Source: Bacteroidota bacterium
GTDB taxonomy: Bacteria; Bacteroidota; Bacteroidia; Chitinophagales; BACL12
Assembly: GCA_016706865.1 (NCBI GenBank)
Contig: JADJIS010000003.1
Span: 620,001 to 684,000, forward strand
Length of the DNA: 64,000 bases
Direction: 5' to 3'
Position numbers and translations under genes: made by a program. Every line of letters starts with the position of its first letter. The first letter of the stretch is position 1. The notes under the pieces are model-generated. The model ran no database searches and was not told where the DNA came from. It saw only the letters and a list, made by a program, of their open reading frames with translations. Below, piece by piece: positions 8,574 through 17,199 of the stretch.

Positions 8574-11303
8574 ATGAAGAATATTTTACTGCGATCAGGG
8601 CTTGTATTTTTAATTATTTCAGGATTTTCGCTATCCTTATTTGCTACGCATAATCGGGCAGGAGAGATCACTTATACACACGTAGCTGATCTTACTTACG
8701 AATTTACTATTACAACTTATACCGATCCGAATTCACTTGCCGACCGGGATGCACTTTATATAGATTGGGGTGATGGGACGGGTGACACTCTATTTCGCAA
8801 TAGTATAGAAACTCTTACAGATTATATTCAGAAAAACGAATATATCGGACAACATTCATTCTCCGGTGCAGGAGAGTTTGTAATTAGTATGGTGGATCCG
8901 AACAGAGTGGAAAACATATTAAATATTGATGGATCAGTAAATGTTCCGTTTTGTCTGGTTGATACTTTTGTGATTTTTGATCCCTTATTATTCGGATATA
9001 ATAATTCCCCTTTATTATTGAATCCTCCTATTGATTTTGCGAATGTGGGAGAAATTTTTATTCACAATCCCGATGCATTTGATATAGATGGTGATTCACT
9101 TTCTTATGAACTGGTAGTTCCGTATCAATACCCGGGAATCGTAGTTCCGGGATACCAATATCCTGATGATTGGTCTGAATGTTCTACCGATATTTTTTCT
9201 ATAAATTCATTTACCGGCGATGTTGTATGGGATGCGCCTTGTGATGAAGGAATTTATAATTTCGCTATTTTAATTACAGAATATCGTAATGGTGTTCGGC
9301 TTGGTACCATTTTGCGTGATATGGAAATATTTGTTATTGAAACAAATAATCATGCTCCTGTAATTGGTGAGGTAAATGATACTTGTATATATGCGGGAGA
9401 AGAATTAAACTTATTAATTACAGCAACGGATGCTGATGTTACTCAAACAATTACTTTAACAGCAGATGGCGGACCGTTCTTTATTGATGAAAGTCCTGCA
9501 GAATTTTTCAGCACTCCTGATCAGGCTTTGGTAGAAGGCACTTTTACCTGGGAAACAATTTGCAATCATGTTCGCTCACAATTTTATCAGGTAGTTTTTC
9601 GTGCGGAAGATGATTTTAAATTGGGTTTTGATGAAATTCCTTTAGTGGATCTTGAAACGTGGCTTATTTATGTAATTGCACCTCCACCCGTTATTTTAGA
9701 TGCGGTTCCTACTGCCAATGAAATTACAGTCACCTGGCAGGATCCATATTCCTGCGAGGATTCAGAGAATTTTTTGGGATTTTCCGTGTGGAGAAAAATT
9801 GGATGTGATTCCATCGTATTTGACAAATGTCAGAGAGGATTGGGAGGCACAGGTTACGACTCCATAGCTTTTGTGGAAGATGTTTATGAATATATAGACA
9901 ATGCAATTGTTTACGGACAGGAATATTCTTATCGTATACTTGCAGAATTTGGTGAACGCAGCGATATCGTTCCTGATTTTATTTACAATAGAGTTGCAAG
10001 TGCACCGTCAGATAATGTATGTGCGGAATTAAAACGCGATCTTCCGATCATTAATCATGCAAGTGTAAGAACTACAAGCACAACTAATGGTTCTGTTTAT
10101 GTGGGATGGTACAAACCGCTAGGAACAGATCTTGACACTGCCATTTTTACTCCGCCATATAAATATGAAGTCGTTCGATATGAAGGATTTACTGCAACTG
10201 GAACGGAAACATTAATTTCTACCTTTACAGCTCCAACTTTTTATGATCTTACGGATACTTCGTATATCGATACTTTAATAAATACTTTTGCCGGTCCTTT
10301 TACCTATAAAATAAAATTTTATTTTACTGATCTTGGAAATTTTGAATTGTTGGGAAGTACACATGCGGCATCTACGGTTTATCTCGAGGCAGCACCGGGA
10401 GATAATAAATTAAATCTCAGTTGGAATTTCGAAGTGCCGTGGACAAATTTTCAATACGATATTTATAAAGAAAAACCATTGGGTTCAGGTGATTATGAAT
10501 TACTTACCACAACAACAGAACAATCGTATATCGATGCTGGATTAAATAATGGTGTTGAGTATTGTTATTATATTAAAGCATATGGGAATTATACCATCGA
10601 AAGTTTACCGGATACCCTTATTAATTTTTCAGAAATAAAATGTGGAGTTCCAATCGACAATGAAGCACCTTGTCCTCCGACATTAATAGTTGAAAATATT
10701 TGTCAGGAAGAAACTGTTGGTTCGGTTGATGAGAACGATCTCAAAAACGAACTTATATGGACCAATCCAAATAATTATTGTTCTGATGATGTGGTTAAAT
10801 ATTATATTTATTATGCATCGCAGGAAGGGCAAACTCTTGTTTTATTAGATACCAATGAACCTGCGGATGATACAACCTATACACATGATAATTTATCTTC
10901 CATTGCAGGATGTTATGCAGTGGTTGCGGTTGATTCATTTAATAATGAAAGTTTATTGAGTAATGTAGTGTGCGTGGATAATTGTTCCGACTATAATCTT
11001 CCGAATGCATTTACTCCAAATGGCGATGGATTTAATGATCTTTTCACTCCAATATTACCATATCGATTTATTGATCACGTTGATATGAAAATTTTTGATC
11101 GATGGGGAAGTTTAGTATTTACCACCTCTGATCCAATGTTGAACTGGGATGGAAAGGACAGTAAATTGGGTAAGGATGTGAATGAGGGAGTGTATTATTA
11201 TGTCTGCACTGTTTACGAAATTACAGTGGGCGGTGTAGTGCCATTTGAACAACCTAAAAAGGGATATATACATTTATACCGTCAGGATAAAAGCGAAAAA
11301 TAA
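8574..11303 (+). CDS. Large secreted protein with T9SS type-B (gliding-motility-type) C-terminal domain
   Basis: This 909-residue protein has a signal peptide ending near SLFATHNRAG. The N-terminal region (residues 25-270) opens with HNRAGEITY and contains WGDGTGD, a PKD-like motif also seen at the start of other Bacteroidota surface proteins. The middle contains several fibronectin-III-like beta domains (for example ITVTWQDPY and LNLSWNFE) and paired cysteines. The last about 90 residues contain NAFTPNGDGFNDLF, FDRWGSLVF and NEGVYYYVC, the hallmark of the CTD-B sorting domain, which directs export by T9SS and surface display. The ligand or partner is unknown. It stands alone, followed after 18 bp by riboflavin synthase. 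Confidence 0.85.
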   Translation: MKNILLRSGLVFLIISGFSLSLFATHNRAGEITYTHVADLTYEFTITTYTDPNSLADRDALYIDWGDGTGDTLFRNSIETLTDYIQKNEYIGQHSFSGAGEFVISMVDPNRVENILNIDGSVNVPFCLVDTFVIFDPLLFGYNNSPLLLNPPIDFANVGEIFIHNPDAFDIDGDSLSYELVVPYQYPGIVVPGYQYPDDWSECSTDIFSINSFTGDVVWDAPCDEGIYNFAILITEYRNGVRLGTILRDMEIFVIETNNHAPVIGEVNDTCIYAGEELNLLITATDADVTQTITLTADGGPFFIDESPAEFFSTPDQALVEGTFTWETICNHVRSQFYQVVFRAEDDFKLGFDEIPLVDLETWLIYVIAPPPVILDAVPTANEITVTWQDPYSCEDSENFLGFSVWRKIGCDSIVFDKCQRGLGGTGYDSIAFVEDVYEYIDNAIVYGQEYSYRILAEFGERSDIVPDFIYNRVASAPSDNVCAELKRDLPIINHASVRTTSTTNGSVYVGWYKPLGTDLDTAIFTPPYKYEVVRYEGFTATGTETLISTFTAPTFYDLTDTSYIDTLINTFAGPFTYKIKFYFTDLGNFELLGSTHAASTVYLEAAPGDNKLNLSWNFEVPWTNFQYDIYKEKPLGSGDYELLTTTTEQSYIDAGLNNGVEYCYYIKAYGNYTIESLPDTLINFSEIKCGVPIDNEAPCPPTLIVENICQEETVGSVDENDLKNELIWTNPNNYCSDDVVKYYIYYASQEGQTLVLLDTNEPADDTTYTHDNLSSIAGCYAVVAVDSFNNESLLSNVVCVDNCSDYNLPNAFTPNGDGFNDLFTPILPYRFIDHVDMKIFDRWGSLVFTTSDPMLNWDGKDSKLGKDVNEGVYYYVCTVYEITVGGVVPFEQPKKGYIHLYRQDKSEK

Positions 11304-11309
11304 TCCACT

Positions 11310-11317
11310 TACCTTTG
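11310..11317 (+). promoter_or_regulatory. TACCTTTG -7 box in front of ribE
   Basis: TACCTTTG matches the Bacteroidota -7 consensus TAnnTTTG and ends only 4 bp before the ribE ATG. If used, transcription would start at or near the start codon, giving a leaderless or nearly leaderless mRNA. No clear TTG -33 box is seen at the usual distance. Confidence 0.45.
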
Positions 11318-11321
11318 TTAC

Positions 11322-11906
11322 ATGTTTACAGGAATAATTGAAACCACTGGCAAAGTGATATCTCTGCAGAAGGAAGGTTCTAATTTACATATTACGATCC
11401 AATCCTCCATCAGCGATCAATTGTCGATCGATCAGAGTGTAAGCCATAATGGAGTTTGTCTCACTGTAGTTAAAACAGCTGGAAATTCGCATATGGTAAC
11501 TGCAATTCAGGAAACTTTAATAAAATCAAATCTGGCTACTTTGGCAGAAAATAGCGTTGTTAATTTAGAACGCTGCCTAAAGATCGGCGATCGTTTGGAT
11601 GGACACATGGTACAAGGTCACGTGGATACAACAGCACAACTTATAAATAAAAAAGAGGAGCAGGGGAGTTACATGTTAACCTTTATCATAAATGAAGATC
11701 ACAAAAATTTAATTGTAGAAAAAGGCAGTATTTGTTTAAATGGAATAAGTCTCACCTTGGTAGATGTCGGCGACGATAAATTTTCCGTCGCAATAATTCC
11801 CTACACCTGGCAAAACACCAATTTGCAAAATCTAAATATCGGTGATAATGTGAATATTGAGTTTGATGTTATTGGGAAATATGTAAACAGGATCATGGAA
11901 AAGTAA
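11322..11906 (+). CDS. ribE: Riboflavin synthase, alpha chain
   Basis: The enzyme dismutates two molecules of 6,7-dimethyl-8-ribityllumazine to riboflavin and a pyrimidine. The 194-residue protein starts with the invariant MFTGIIE and contains two homologous lumazine-binding domains, each with a Gly-His-containing strand or its equivalent (NGVCLTVV and GHMVQGHVDTTA; then NGISLTLVDV in the second half). The length is usual for the family. It is not next to other rib genes. There is no room for an FMN riboswitch, because the upstream gene ends 18 bp before the start. Confidence 0.95.
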   Translation: MFTGIIETTGKVISLQKEGSNLHITIQSSISDQLSIDQSVSHNGVCLTVVKTAGNSHMVTAIQETLIKSNLATLAENSVVNLERCLKIGDRLDGHMVQGHVDTTAQLINKKEEQGSYMLTFIINEDHKNLIVEKGSICLNGISLTLVDVGDDKFSVAIIPYTWQNTNLQNLNIGDNVNIEFDVIGKYVNRIMEK

Positions 11907-11953
11907 ATTAACATTCCTTTCCACTAATTTATAAAATCCCACCATAAAAACAT

Positions 11954-12037
11954 TGCATGCGCAGCATGCACTTTCTACAAAAATAGCGCAAGCCTCAGGC
12001 TTGTGCAACCTTCATCGAAGCGTCCGCTTCCTGTAAA
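11954..12037. repeat. Palindrome array, copy 1 (57-bp direct repeat plus leading hairpin)
   Basis: A perfect palindrome (TGCATGC, 3-bp loop, GCATGCA; 11954-11970) is followed by a 57-bp block at 11981-12037. The block contains two further hairpins, one around AAGCCTCAGGCTT and one around GAAGCGTCCGCTTC. It recurs with two differences at 13183-13239, on the other side of a single gene and in the same orientation. Confidence 0.85.
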
Positions 12038-12103
12038 AAATAGCCAGGAACTTTAAAAAACAAAATTTATTTTGTATAATTGTTAAACAATAGCATCCAT
12101 ACT

Positions 12104-13102
12104 ATGCGATATTTCATCCTCAGCTTTATTTTCACCTTAGGCACTACTATAAGCTTGCAAGGGCAGGATTGCAATTATGAACCGGTTTCTATTACTCCAA
12201 TAGATACCTGCAACTTTGACCTTGACAGTTGTGGTTACCTTGTCGATTTGGATACTTCAAATACTTGGGTTAAAGGTTTTCCGCAAAAATCTTTTTTTGG
12301 CGATGCCCACACGTTTCCCAATGCAATTATGACCGATTCAGTAAATCCATATCCAAAAAATAATAATGATTTTATTCAATTCGATATTCCAATTGTTGAT
12401 GAAATATTTTGGTCAAATGTATATGTAGAATTTTGGCACAAGTTTCAATTTGATACATTAAATGATGGTGGATATTTTATGGTTTCCTTTGATGAGTCAC
12501 CCTATTATTCGAAAGAACAAATAGAATATGGCGACTTACCAGAAAATTATCTACAATGGATAGATTTTTGCGGAACATATTATGAGTATGGAGATTTGTT
12601 TGCCGACTCTATAAATGGTTTTACAGGAGCTATTACTGATTGGTCATATACCAGGATATTATTTGTTTTTAATACTCCTGTAAAAAATGGCGATATTTCT
12701 TTAAGATCATCAGATTATGCAACTGATACTATTCATCTCCGGTTTTATATTTTATCTGATTCGATAGAAGGCGGTGAAGCAGGTTGGATATTGGATGATT
12801 TTCTATATGGAACTTCAGACCTAGGTGGAAACATACATCAATCTGAATTAAACCTGCAAATAAAAACATACCCTAATCCCGTTTCAAACGAAGTTAATAT
12901 TTTAATTCAAGGACTTGTGAAAACCAAAATTAATATTGATCTCCATGATATCAACGGACGAAAGGTAAAAAGTTTCGATAATATTTTCACAGATGAAGGA
13001 GGATATACTAAACTTGATATCACAGATATTCCATCCGGTATTTGGGTCATTAAAATCGCTAGTGAAAATGAAAATTATTATTCCAAAATTATAAAACAAT
13101 AA
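12104..13102 (+). CDS. Secreted T9SS type-A cargo protein, function unknown
   Basis: The 332-residue protein starts at ATG 12104 (MRYFILSFIFTLGTT), which gives a good signal peptide; an upstream in-frame TTG would extend it by eight unlikely residues. The body (residues 30-240) is a beta-rich, carbohydrate-binding- or MAM-like module with Asp/Tyr-rich strands. The last about 80 residues (LKTYPNPVSNEVNI, DINGRKVKSF, DIPSGIWVIKIA) form a standard type-A T9SS sorting domain. The gene is bracketed by a 57-bp direct repeat with hairpins (11981-12037 and 13183-13239), so it may be a cassette. The substrate is unknown. Confidence 0.75.
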   Translation: MRYFILSFIFTLGTTISLQGQDCNYEPVSITPIDTCNFDLDSCGYLVDLDTSNTWVKGFPQKSFFGDAHTFPNAIMTDSVNPYPKNNNDFIQFDIPIVDEIFWSNVYVEFWHKFQFDTLNDGGYFMVSFDESPYYSKEQIEYGDLPENYLQWIDFCGTYYEYGDLFADSINGFTGAITDWSYTRILFVFNTPVKNGDISLRSSDYATDTIHLRFYILSDSIEGGEAGWILDDFLYGTSDLGGNIHQSELNLQIKTYPNPVSNEVNILIQGLVKTKINIDLHDINGRKVKSFDNIFTDEGGYTKLDITDIPSGIWVIKIASENENYYSKIIKQ

Positions 13103-13148
13103 TCCATGTTTTCAAGTACCTAATATATTCAATCTCCTTACTCCAAAC

Positions 13149-13239
13149 CGTGCATCAGCCGCGGCTGATGCACGCCAAAACCAAATAGCGCAAGCCTCAG
13201 GCTTGTGCAACGTTCATCGAAGCGTCCGCTTCCCGTAAA
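13149..13239. repeat. Palindrome array, copy 2
   Basis: A perfect 26-bp palindrome (13149-13174, centre GCCGCGGC) is followed by the second copy of the 57-bp block (13183-13239). It lies between convergent genes and could also act as a transcription terminator or RNA hairpin. Confidence 0.85.
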
Positions 13240-13245
13240 TGTAAA

Positions 13246-14049
13246 TTAGTTTATACCAGATAAAAAATTCAATACCCTCTCACTAAAAATCCTATCCTCC
13301 TCCATATTCGACAAATGGCCTGCATTATCAATTATATGTAATTCCGAATCTTTAATATTCTCATGTAAAAACTGTGCGCGATCAGGTGGCGTTATTTTAT
13401 CTTCCTTGCCACAAATAATGAGTGTAGGGATTTTTATTTTGTTTAGAATGCTGCATGTTTCTCTTCTTCCTGCTAATGCCTTCAAAGTACTTGTAACAGT
13501 AGATACTTTTGTGGAAAGAATAATATTTCTGATCTGATCCACAATTTCAGGTTTTCTGTTAAAAGTTTCCTCATAGAAAATATTTTTCAAAAATCCTTCC
13601 GTAAATTCAGTGAGTCCGTTTGAATTTATGGAGTCAATTGTTTTAAATCTTTTTTCCGCCCCTTCAGGAGTATCTGCGATACATTGCGTGTCACATAAAA
13701 TTAATGCCTTAAATCTTTCAGGATAGCGGTCAATTGCATTTAAAATGATATATCCACCCATCGACAACCCGCAAACAATAGCAGAGGAAATATCCAAAGC
13801 ATCCATAAAATGAACCAGATCGTCAGCAAATAGATCCATACTAAATGCTTCCGCATCAGCCTCAGAATTCCCAAATCCTCTAAGATCATAATTGATCATC
13901 CTGTAATTTGATCCAATCGCTTCCAATTGCGGATCCCAGGCACTTTTATCGAAAGGAAATCCGTGAAGAAAAATTATTGGCGTGCTTTCATTGCCACTGT
14001 CCTGGTAAGCAATATTCAGTCCGTTTAAATTGATATTTAGTTCGTTCAT
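13246..14049 (-). CDS. Alpha/beta-hydrolase, 3-oxoadipate enol-lactonase-like
   Basis: This 267-residue cytoplasmic protein of the alpha/beta-hydrolase fold has an oxyanion-hole motif (FLHGFPFD, near residue 28), the nucleophile elbow GLSMGG (S96), the acid D217 in GKEDKITPP and the histidine H245 in NAGHLSN. All triad residues are present. Spacing and the LRGFGNS motif resemble PcaD-like enol-lactonases and esterases, but there are no aromatic-degradation genes nearby, so the substrate is uncertain. It is convergent with the upstream T9SS gene across the palindrome array. Confidence 0.8.
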   Translation of the reverse strand: MNELNINLNGLNIAYQDSGNESTPIIFLHGFPFDKSAWDPQLEAIGSNYRMINYDLRGFGNSEADAEAFSMDLFADDLVHFMDALDISSAIVCGLSMGGYIILNAIDRYPERFKALILCDTQCIADTPEGAEKRFKTIDSINSNGLTEFTEGFLKNIFYEETFNRKPEIVDQIRNIILSTKVSTVTSTLKALAGRRETCSILNKIKIPTLIICGKEDKITPPDRAQFLHENIKDSELHIIDNAGHLSNMEEDRIFSERVLNFLSGIN

Positions 14050-14294
14050 TTTTTTAAGTTTTAGTTATTAATATAATTTATTTCCTCCATCTGAGAATTA
14101 TTTTTCTCAAGAATATGAAAATAGTCGTTTAAATTTAATTAATCGCTTATTCTCCCTAAAGATACTAAAATAAACTAATTTAAAAAAAATCTATTACAAA
14201 ATTTGGGTTTAAACAATATTTCATGTGAGATATTGAGATTTCATAGTTTTTATTATTTTCTGATTTGTATACATTTGTGAAAATATTAGTCATT

Positions 14295-14870
14295 ATGGGC
14301 ATAACAATACATTATTCCGGGAGATTGAAAGAAGCTGAAATTTTGCCTGCTTTGATAGAAGAAGTAAAAGATATTGCACAGGCAAATCATTGGAAGTATC
14401 ATATTTTCGAAACACTGATAGCTGCTGATAAATTTGGCGCGGAGAAATACGATAATAATATTTACGGTATATTATTTAGTCCTCCTGAATCGGAGCCTGT
14501 CTGGCTCACATTTTTATCAAACGGACGAATGTGTATGTGCAACAGTCTCGAATTTTATGGAAATTCAGATCAAGAGCAGGACAAAGAATTCTTATATTAT
14601 TTATTCACAAAAACCCAATTTGCCGGACCTGAAATTCATAAACAAATAATTAATATTCTTCGTCATATCAGCAATAAATATTTGTTGGATTTTACGTTAA
14701 CTGATGAAGGAAATTATTGGGATACTGAAGATGAAGAAAAATTAACCGCAACATTTAAACGTTATTCATTTTTAATTGATTCTTTCGCTACGGGTTTGGA
14801 AAATAGTGATAAGCTACCAGATGAGTCTTTGGAGGATTATATAGTAAGAATAGCGAAGACGGTTAAATAG
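14295..14870 (+). CDS. Hypothetical protein
   Basis: I do not recognise this 191-residue protein. It has no signal peptide or membrane segment, is acidic, and reads like a small cytoplasmic alpha/beta protein (GITIHYSGRLKEAEILPAL, then GILFSPPESEPVWLTFLSNGRM). I start it at ATG 14295; an upstream in-frame TTG would add ten residues. A TACATTTG box at 14270-14277 is a possible promoter. The sequence has normal codon use for the region. It stands alone between the hydrolase (divergent) and a repeat-containing gap. Confidence 0.55.
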   Translation: MGITIHYSGRLKEAEILPALIEEVKDIAQANHWKYHIFETLIAADKFGAEKYDNNIYGILFSPPESEPVWLTFLSNGRMCMCNSLEFYGNSDQEQDKEFLYYLFTKTQFAGPEIHKQIINILRHISNKYLLDFTLTDEGNYWDTEDEEKLTATFKRYSFLIDSFATGLENSDKLPDESLEDYIVRIAKTVK

Positions 14871-15243
14871 AGTGGCAGTGGGCAGTTTGTAACATTGGTG
14901 ATTGTGGTTTCGGGTTGAGATTTAATTTAAATGTGAGGGGACTAAGATAAGTCACAGTTGCAGTCGCAGTGGGTAATTTGTATCATTGAAATAAATTCCT
15001 CCGACATAAACTCTTTCAACCATTTGAATAAAAAAATCTTAAAATGAACACAGATACATTCAATCAATTAAAAGATTAATTTATTTCCTGTAGTAAAACC
15101 TTAAATAATTAATAAAATATTCATCGAAAATTAACCCCCTTTTTTATCCCTTACACACCTTCCTTCCTTCATTTCCTTAGAACCTTCCCCTTCTCCCTTC
15201 GAATCTTCAAAAACCCTTCGAATCTTCAAAAACCCTTCGATTC
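14871..15243. repeat. Gap with dispersed GGGCAGTTTGTAACATTGG copy and 19-bp tandem repeat
   Basis: GGGCAGTTTGTAACATTGG (14880-14898) is the third copy of the motif seen near sdhA. A 19-bp unit beginning CCCTTCGAATC is repeated 2.5 times at about 15195-15245 and runs into the last codons of the minus-strand hscA-like gene. Nothing else is visible in the gap. Confidence 0.75.
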
Positions 15244-17094
15244 TTATAAAACCTTACCCTTCATCGCCTTACTGATCGCCATATCCATCAACCTCTCTGC
15301 AAAAGGCCTGGTATATTCATTTAATTCATCTATCAACATGTGAATTTCATCTTTATCTTCTGAAGATAATTTTGATTTTAGTTGGGAGATAAGATCATTT
15401 GTTCCGGTTATTTCTTCTTCGGATAAAAGAGTTGCATTTTTTGTAACAAATCTTTCACAGGTATCGATCATGGTTGAGGCTTCTACTTTTGCTTCTACTA
15501 ATGCGCGGGTAGCCATATCTTCTTTAGCATTTTTAATGGAGTCGATGAGCATCAAACTCATTTCTTCTTCAGTTAATCCGTATTGAGGAATTATTTCAAT
15601 GCTCTGTTCTACGCCACTTCTTAATTCCGTTGCTTTTACAGTTAATATTCCATCTGCATTTAATTGAAAAACAATTTCAATTTTTGGTAATCCGGCAGGC
15701 ATTCCCGGAATATTTTTTAATACAAATTCTCCTAATTTTCTATTATCGCGCACCAGATCACGCTCACCTTGAAACACACTTATTTTTAAACTTCCTTGTC
15801 CGTCTAAACTCGTGGTATATTGTCTTCCTGCCGATGTGGGAATTTTCGAATTGCGCGGAATAATTACATCCATTAATCCTCCCATGGTTTCAATTCCAAG
15901 ACTCAAAGGAGTAATATCCAACAACAACATGTCCTTTTGATTTCCTGCAAGAATATCAGCCTGAATAGCGGCGCCTAATGCAACAACTTCATCGGGATCA
16001 AGCGTATCGTTCACTGGTTTATTAAAAAATCCGGAGACAGTTCTTTTTACAAAAGGCGTTCTCGTGCTTCCTCCAACCATAATTACTGCATCCATATTTT
16101 CAATGGATAATTTTGCATCCTTTAATGCACTTTTACATGCATGAATTGTTTTTTCTACTAACGGAGATATCAATAATTCGAAGGTGGCGATATCGAGATC
16201 ACAATTTATATTATTTATAACTCCGGTATAAACTTCGTTGGCAGTTAAATGTTTTTTTGCTTCCTCTGCCTTTAATCTTAATTCCTGTAATTGATTTATA
16301 TTCAGATCAGCAGCAGAAACATTATTTTGTGAAAACCAGTATTCCACTATAAGTCTGTCAAAATCATCTCCCCCCAAAAAAGTATCACCATGAGTGGATA
16401 AAACTTCAAAAATTCCGTTCTGTATTTTGAGAATAGAAATATCAAAAGTTCCACCTCCAAGATCGTACACTGCAATGGTATGTTCATCCTCCTGTTTTAT
16501 TCCTAAACCGTATGCAAGACTTGCTGCGGTAGGTTCATTCACAATTCTAAGGACATCTAATCCTGCAAGTTTTCCGGCATCACGGGTCGCTTGTCGCTGT
16601 GCATCATTAAAATATGCCGGGACGGTAATTACGGCTTTAGTAATTTGTTGATGCAATAATTTTTCAGCCCGTAATTTTAATTCTTTCAAAATAAATGATG
16701 ATAATTCAATTGGGGAATAAAATTTATCATCCACTTTAATTTTTACTAATCGTTCAGTATCGTCATTAATTATTTTATAACCGAGATGCGATTGAATTTC
16801 AGCAACATCAGTATACGATTTCCCCATTAATCTTTTTACGGAATAAATAGTGCGCTCCGGGTGATCTATCAGGTGTTTTTTAGCATCATTTCCAACAATT
16901 ATTTCTCCATTTTCTCCGAAATAAATAATGGATGGAACTATACTCGTTTTTGCCTCATCCTTTAATGCGAGAGGTTTGCCATTTTCCTTTTCGATGACGG
17001 CAACAAGACTATTTGTTGTACCCAGATCTATCCCCACAATTATTTCTTCTCTTCGAAGTGTTCCTTCCTTTATATTGATCGCTATTTGTGCCAT
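15244..17094 (-). CDS. hscA: Hsp70-family chaperone, HscA-type
   Basis: The 616-residue protein has an N-terminal nucleotide-binding domain (GIDLGTTNSLVAVI near residue 21, VITVPAYFNDAQRQATRDA, IVNEPTAASLAYGLG, AVYDLGGGTFDISIL, VGGSTRTP) and a C-terminal substrate-binding domain (LGIETMGGLMDVIIPRNSKIP). The short extension before the first motif, SVKRLMGKSYTDV, the weakly conserved lid and the exact length of 616 residues match HscA, which helps transfer Fe-S clusters from IscU, better than general DnaK. The partner HscB and the isc genes are not in the window, so the specialised role is inferred. The sequence appears intact. Confidence 0.8.
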   Translation of the reverse strand: MAQIAINIKEGTLRREEIIVGIDLGTTNSLVAVIEKENGKPLALKDEAKTSIVPSIIYFGENGEIIVGNDAKKHLIDHPERTIYSVKRLMGKSYTDVAEIQSHLGYKIINDDTERLVKIKVDDKFYSPIELSSFILKELKLRAEKLLHQQITKAVITVPAYFNDAQRQATRDAGKLAGLDVLRIVNEPTAASLAYGLGIKQEDEHTIAVYDLGGGTFDISILKIQNGIFEVLSTHGDTFLGGDDFDRLIVEYWFSQNNVSAADLNINQLQELRLKAEEAKKHLTANEVYTGVINNINCDLDIATFELLISPLVEKTIHACKSALKDAKLSIENMDAVIMVGGSTRTPFVKRTVSGFFNKPVNDTLDPDEVVALGAAIQADILAGNQKDMLLLDITPLSLGIETMGGLMDVIIPRNSKIPTSAGRQYTTSLDGQGSLKISVFQGERDLVRDNRKLGEFVLKNIPGMPAGLPKIEIVFQLNADGILTVKATELRSGVEQSIEIIPQYGLTEEEMSLMLIDSIKNAKEDMATRALVEAKVEASTMIDTCERFVTKNATLLSEEEITGTNDLISQLKSKLSSEDKDEIHMLIDELNEYTRPFAERLMDMAISKAMKGKVL

Positions 17095-17199
17095 TTTTTA
17101 AAATTAATTGCAAAGATACGTGTTTGCGGATATGTGCTTAAAACAAAAAGAACCGATAGCATTCACTATCAGTTCTTTAAAAGCTGTTTATGTACTAAT

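Noticed and set aside
11281..11322. FMN riboswitch before ribE
   Set aside because: Only 18 bp separate the upstream stop from the ribE start, and no RFN-type sequence is seen.
15630..15863. Plus-strand open frames inside hscA and the T9SS genes
   Set aside because: They are antisense shadows of well-supported coding sequences.
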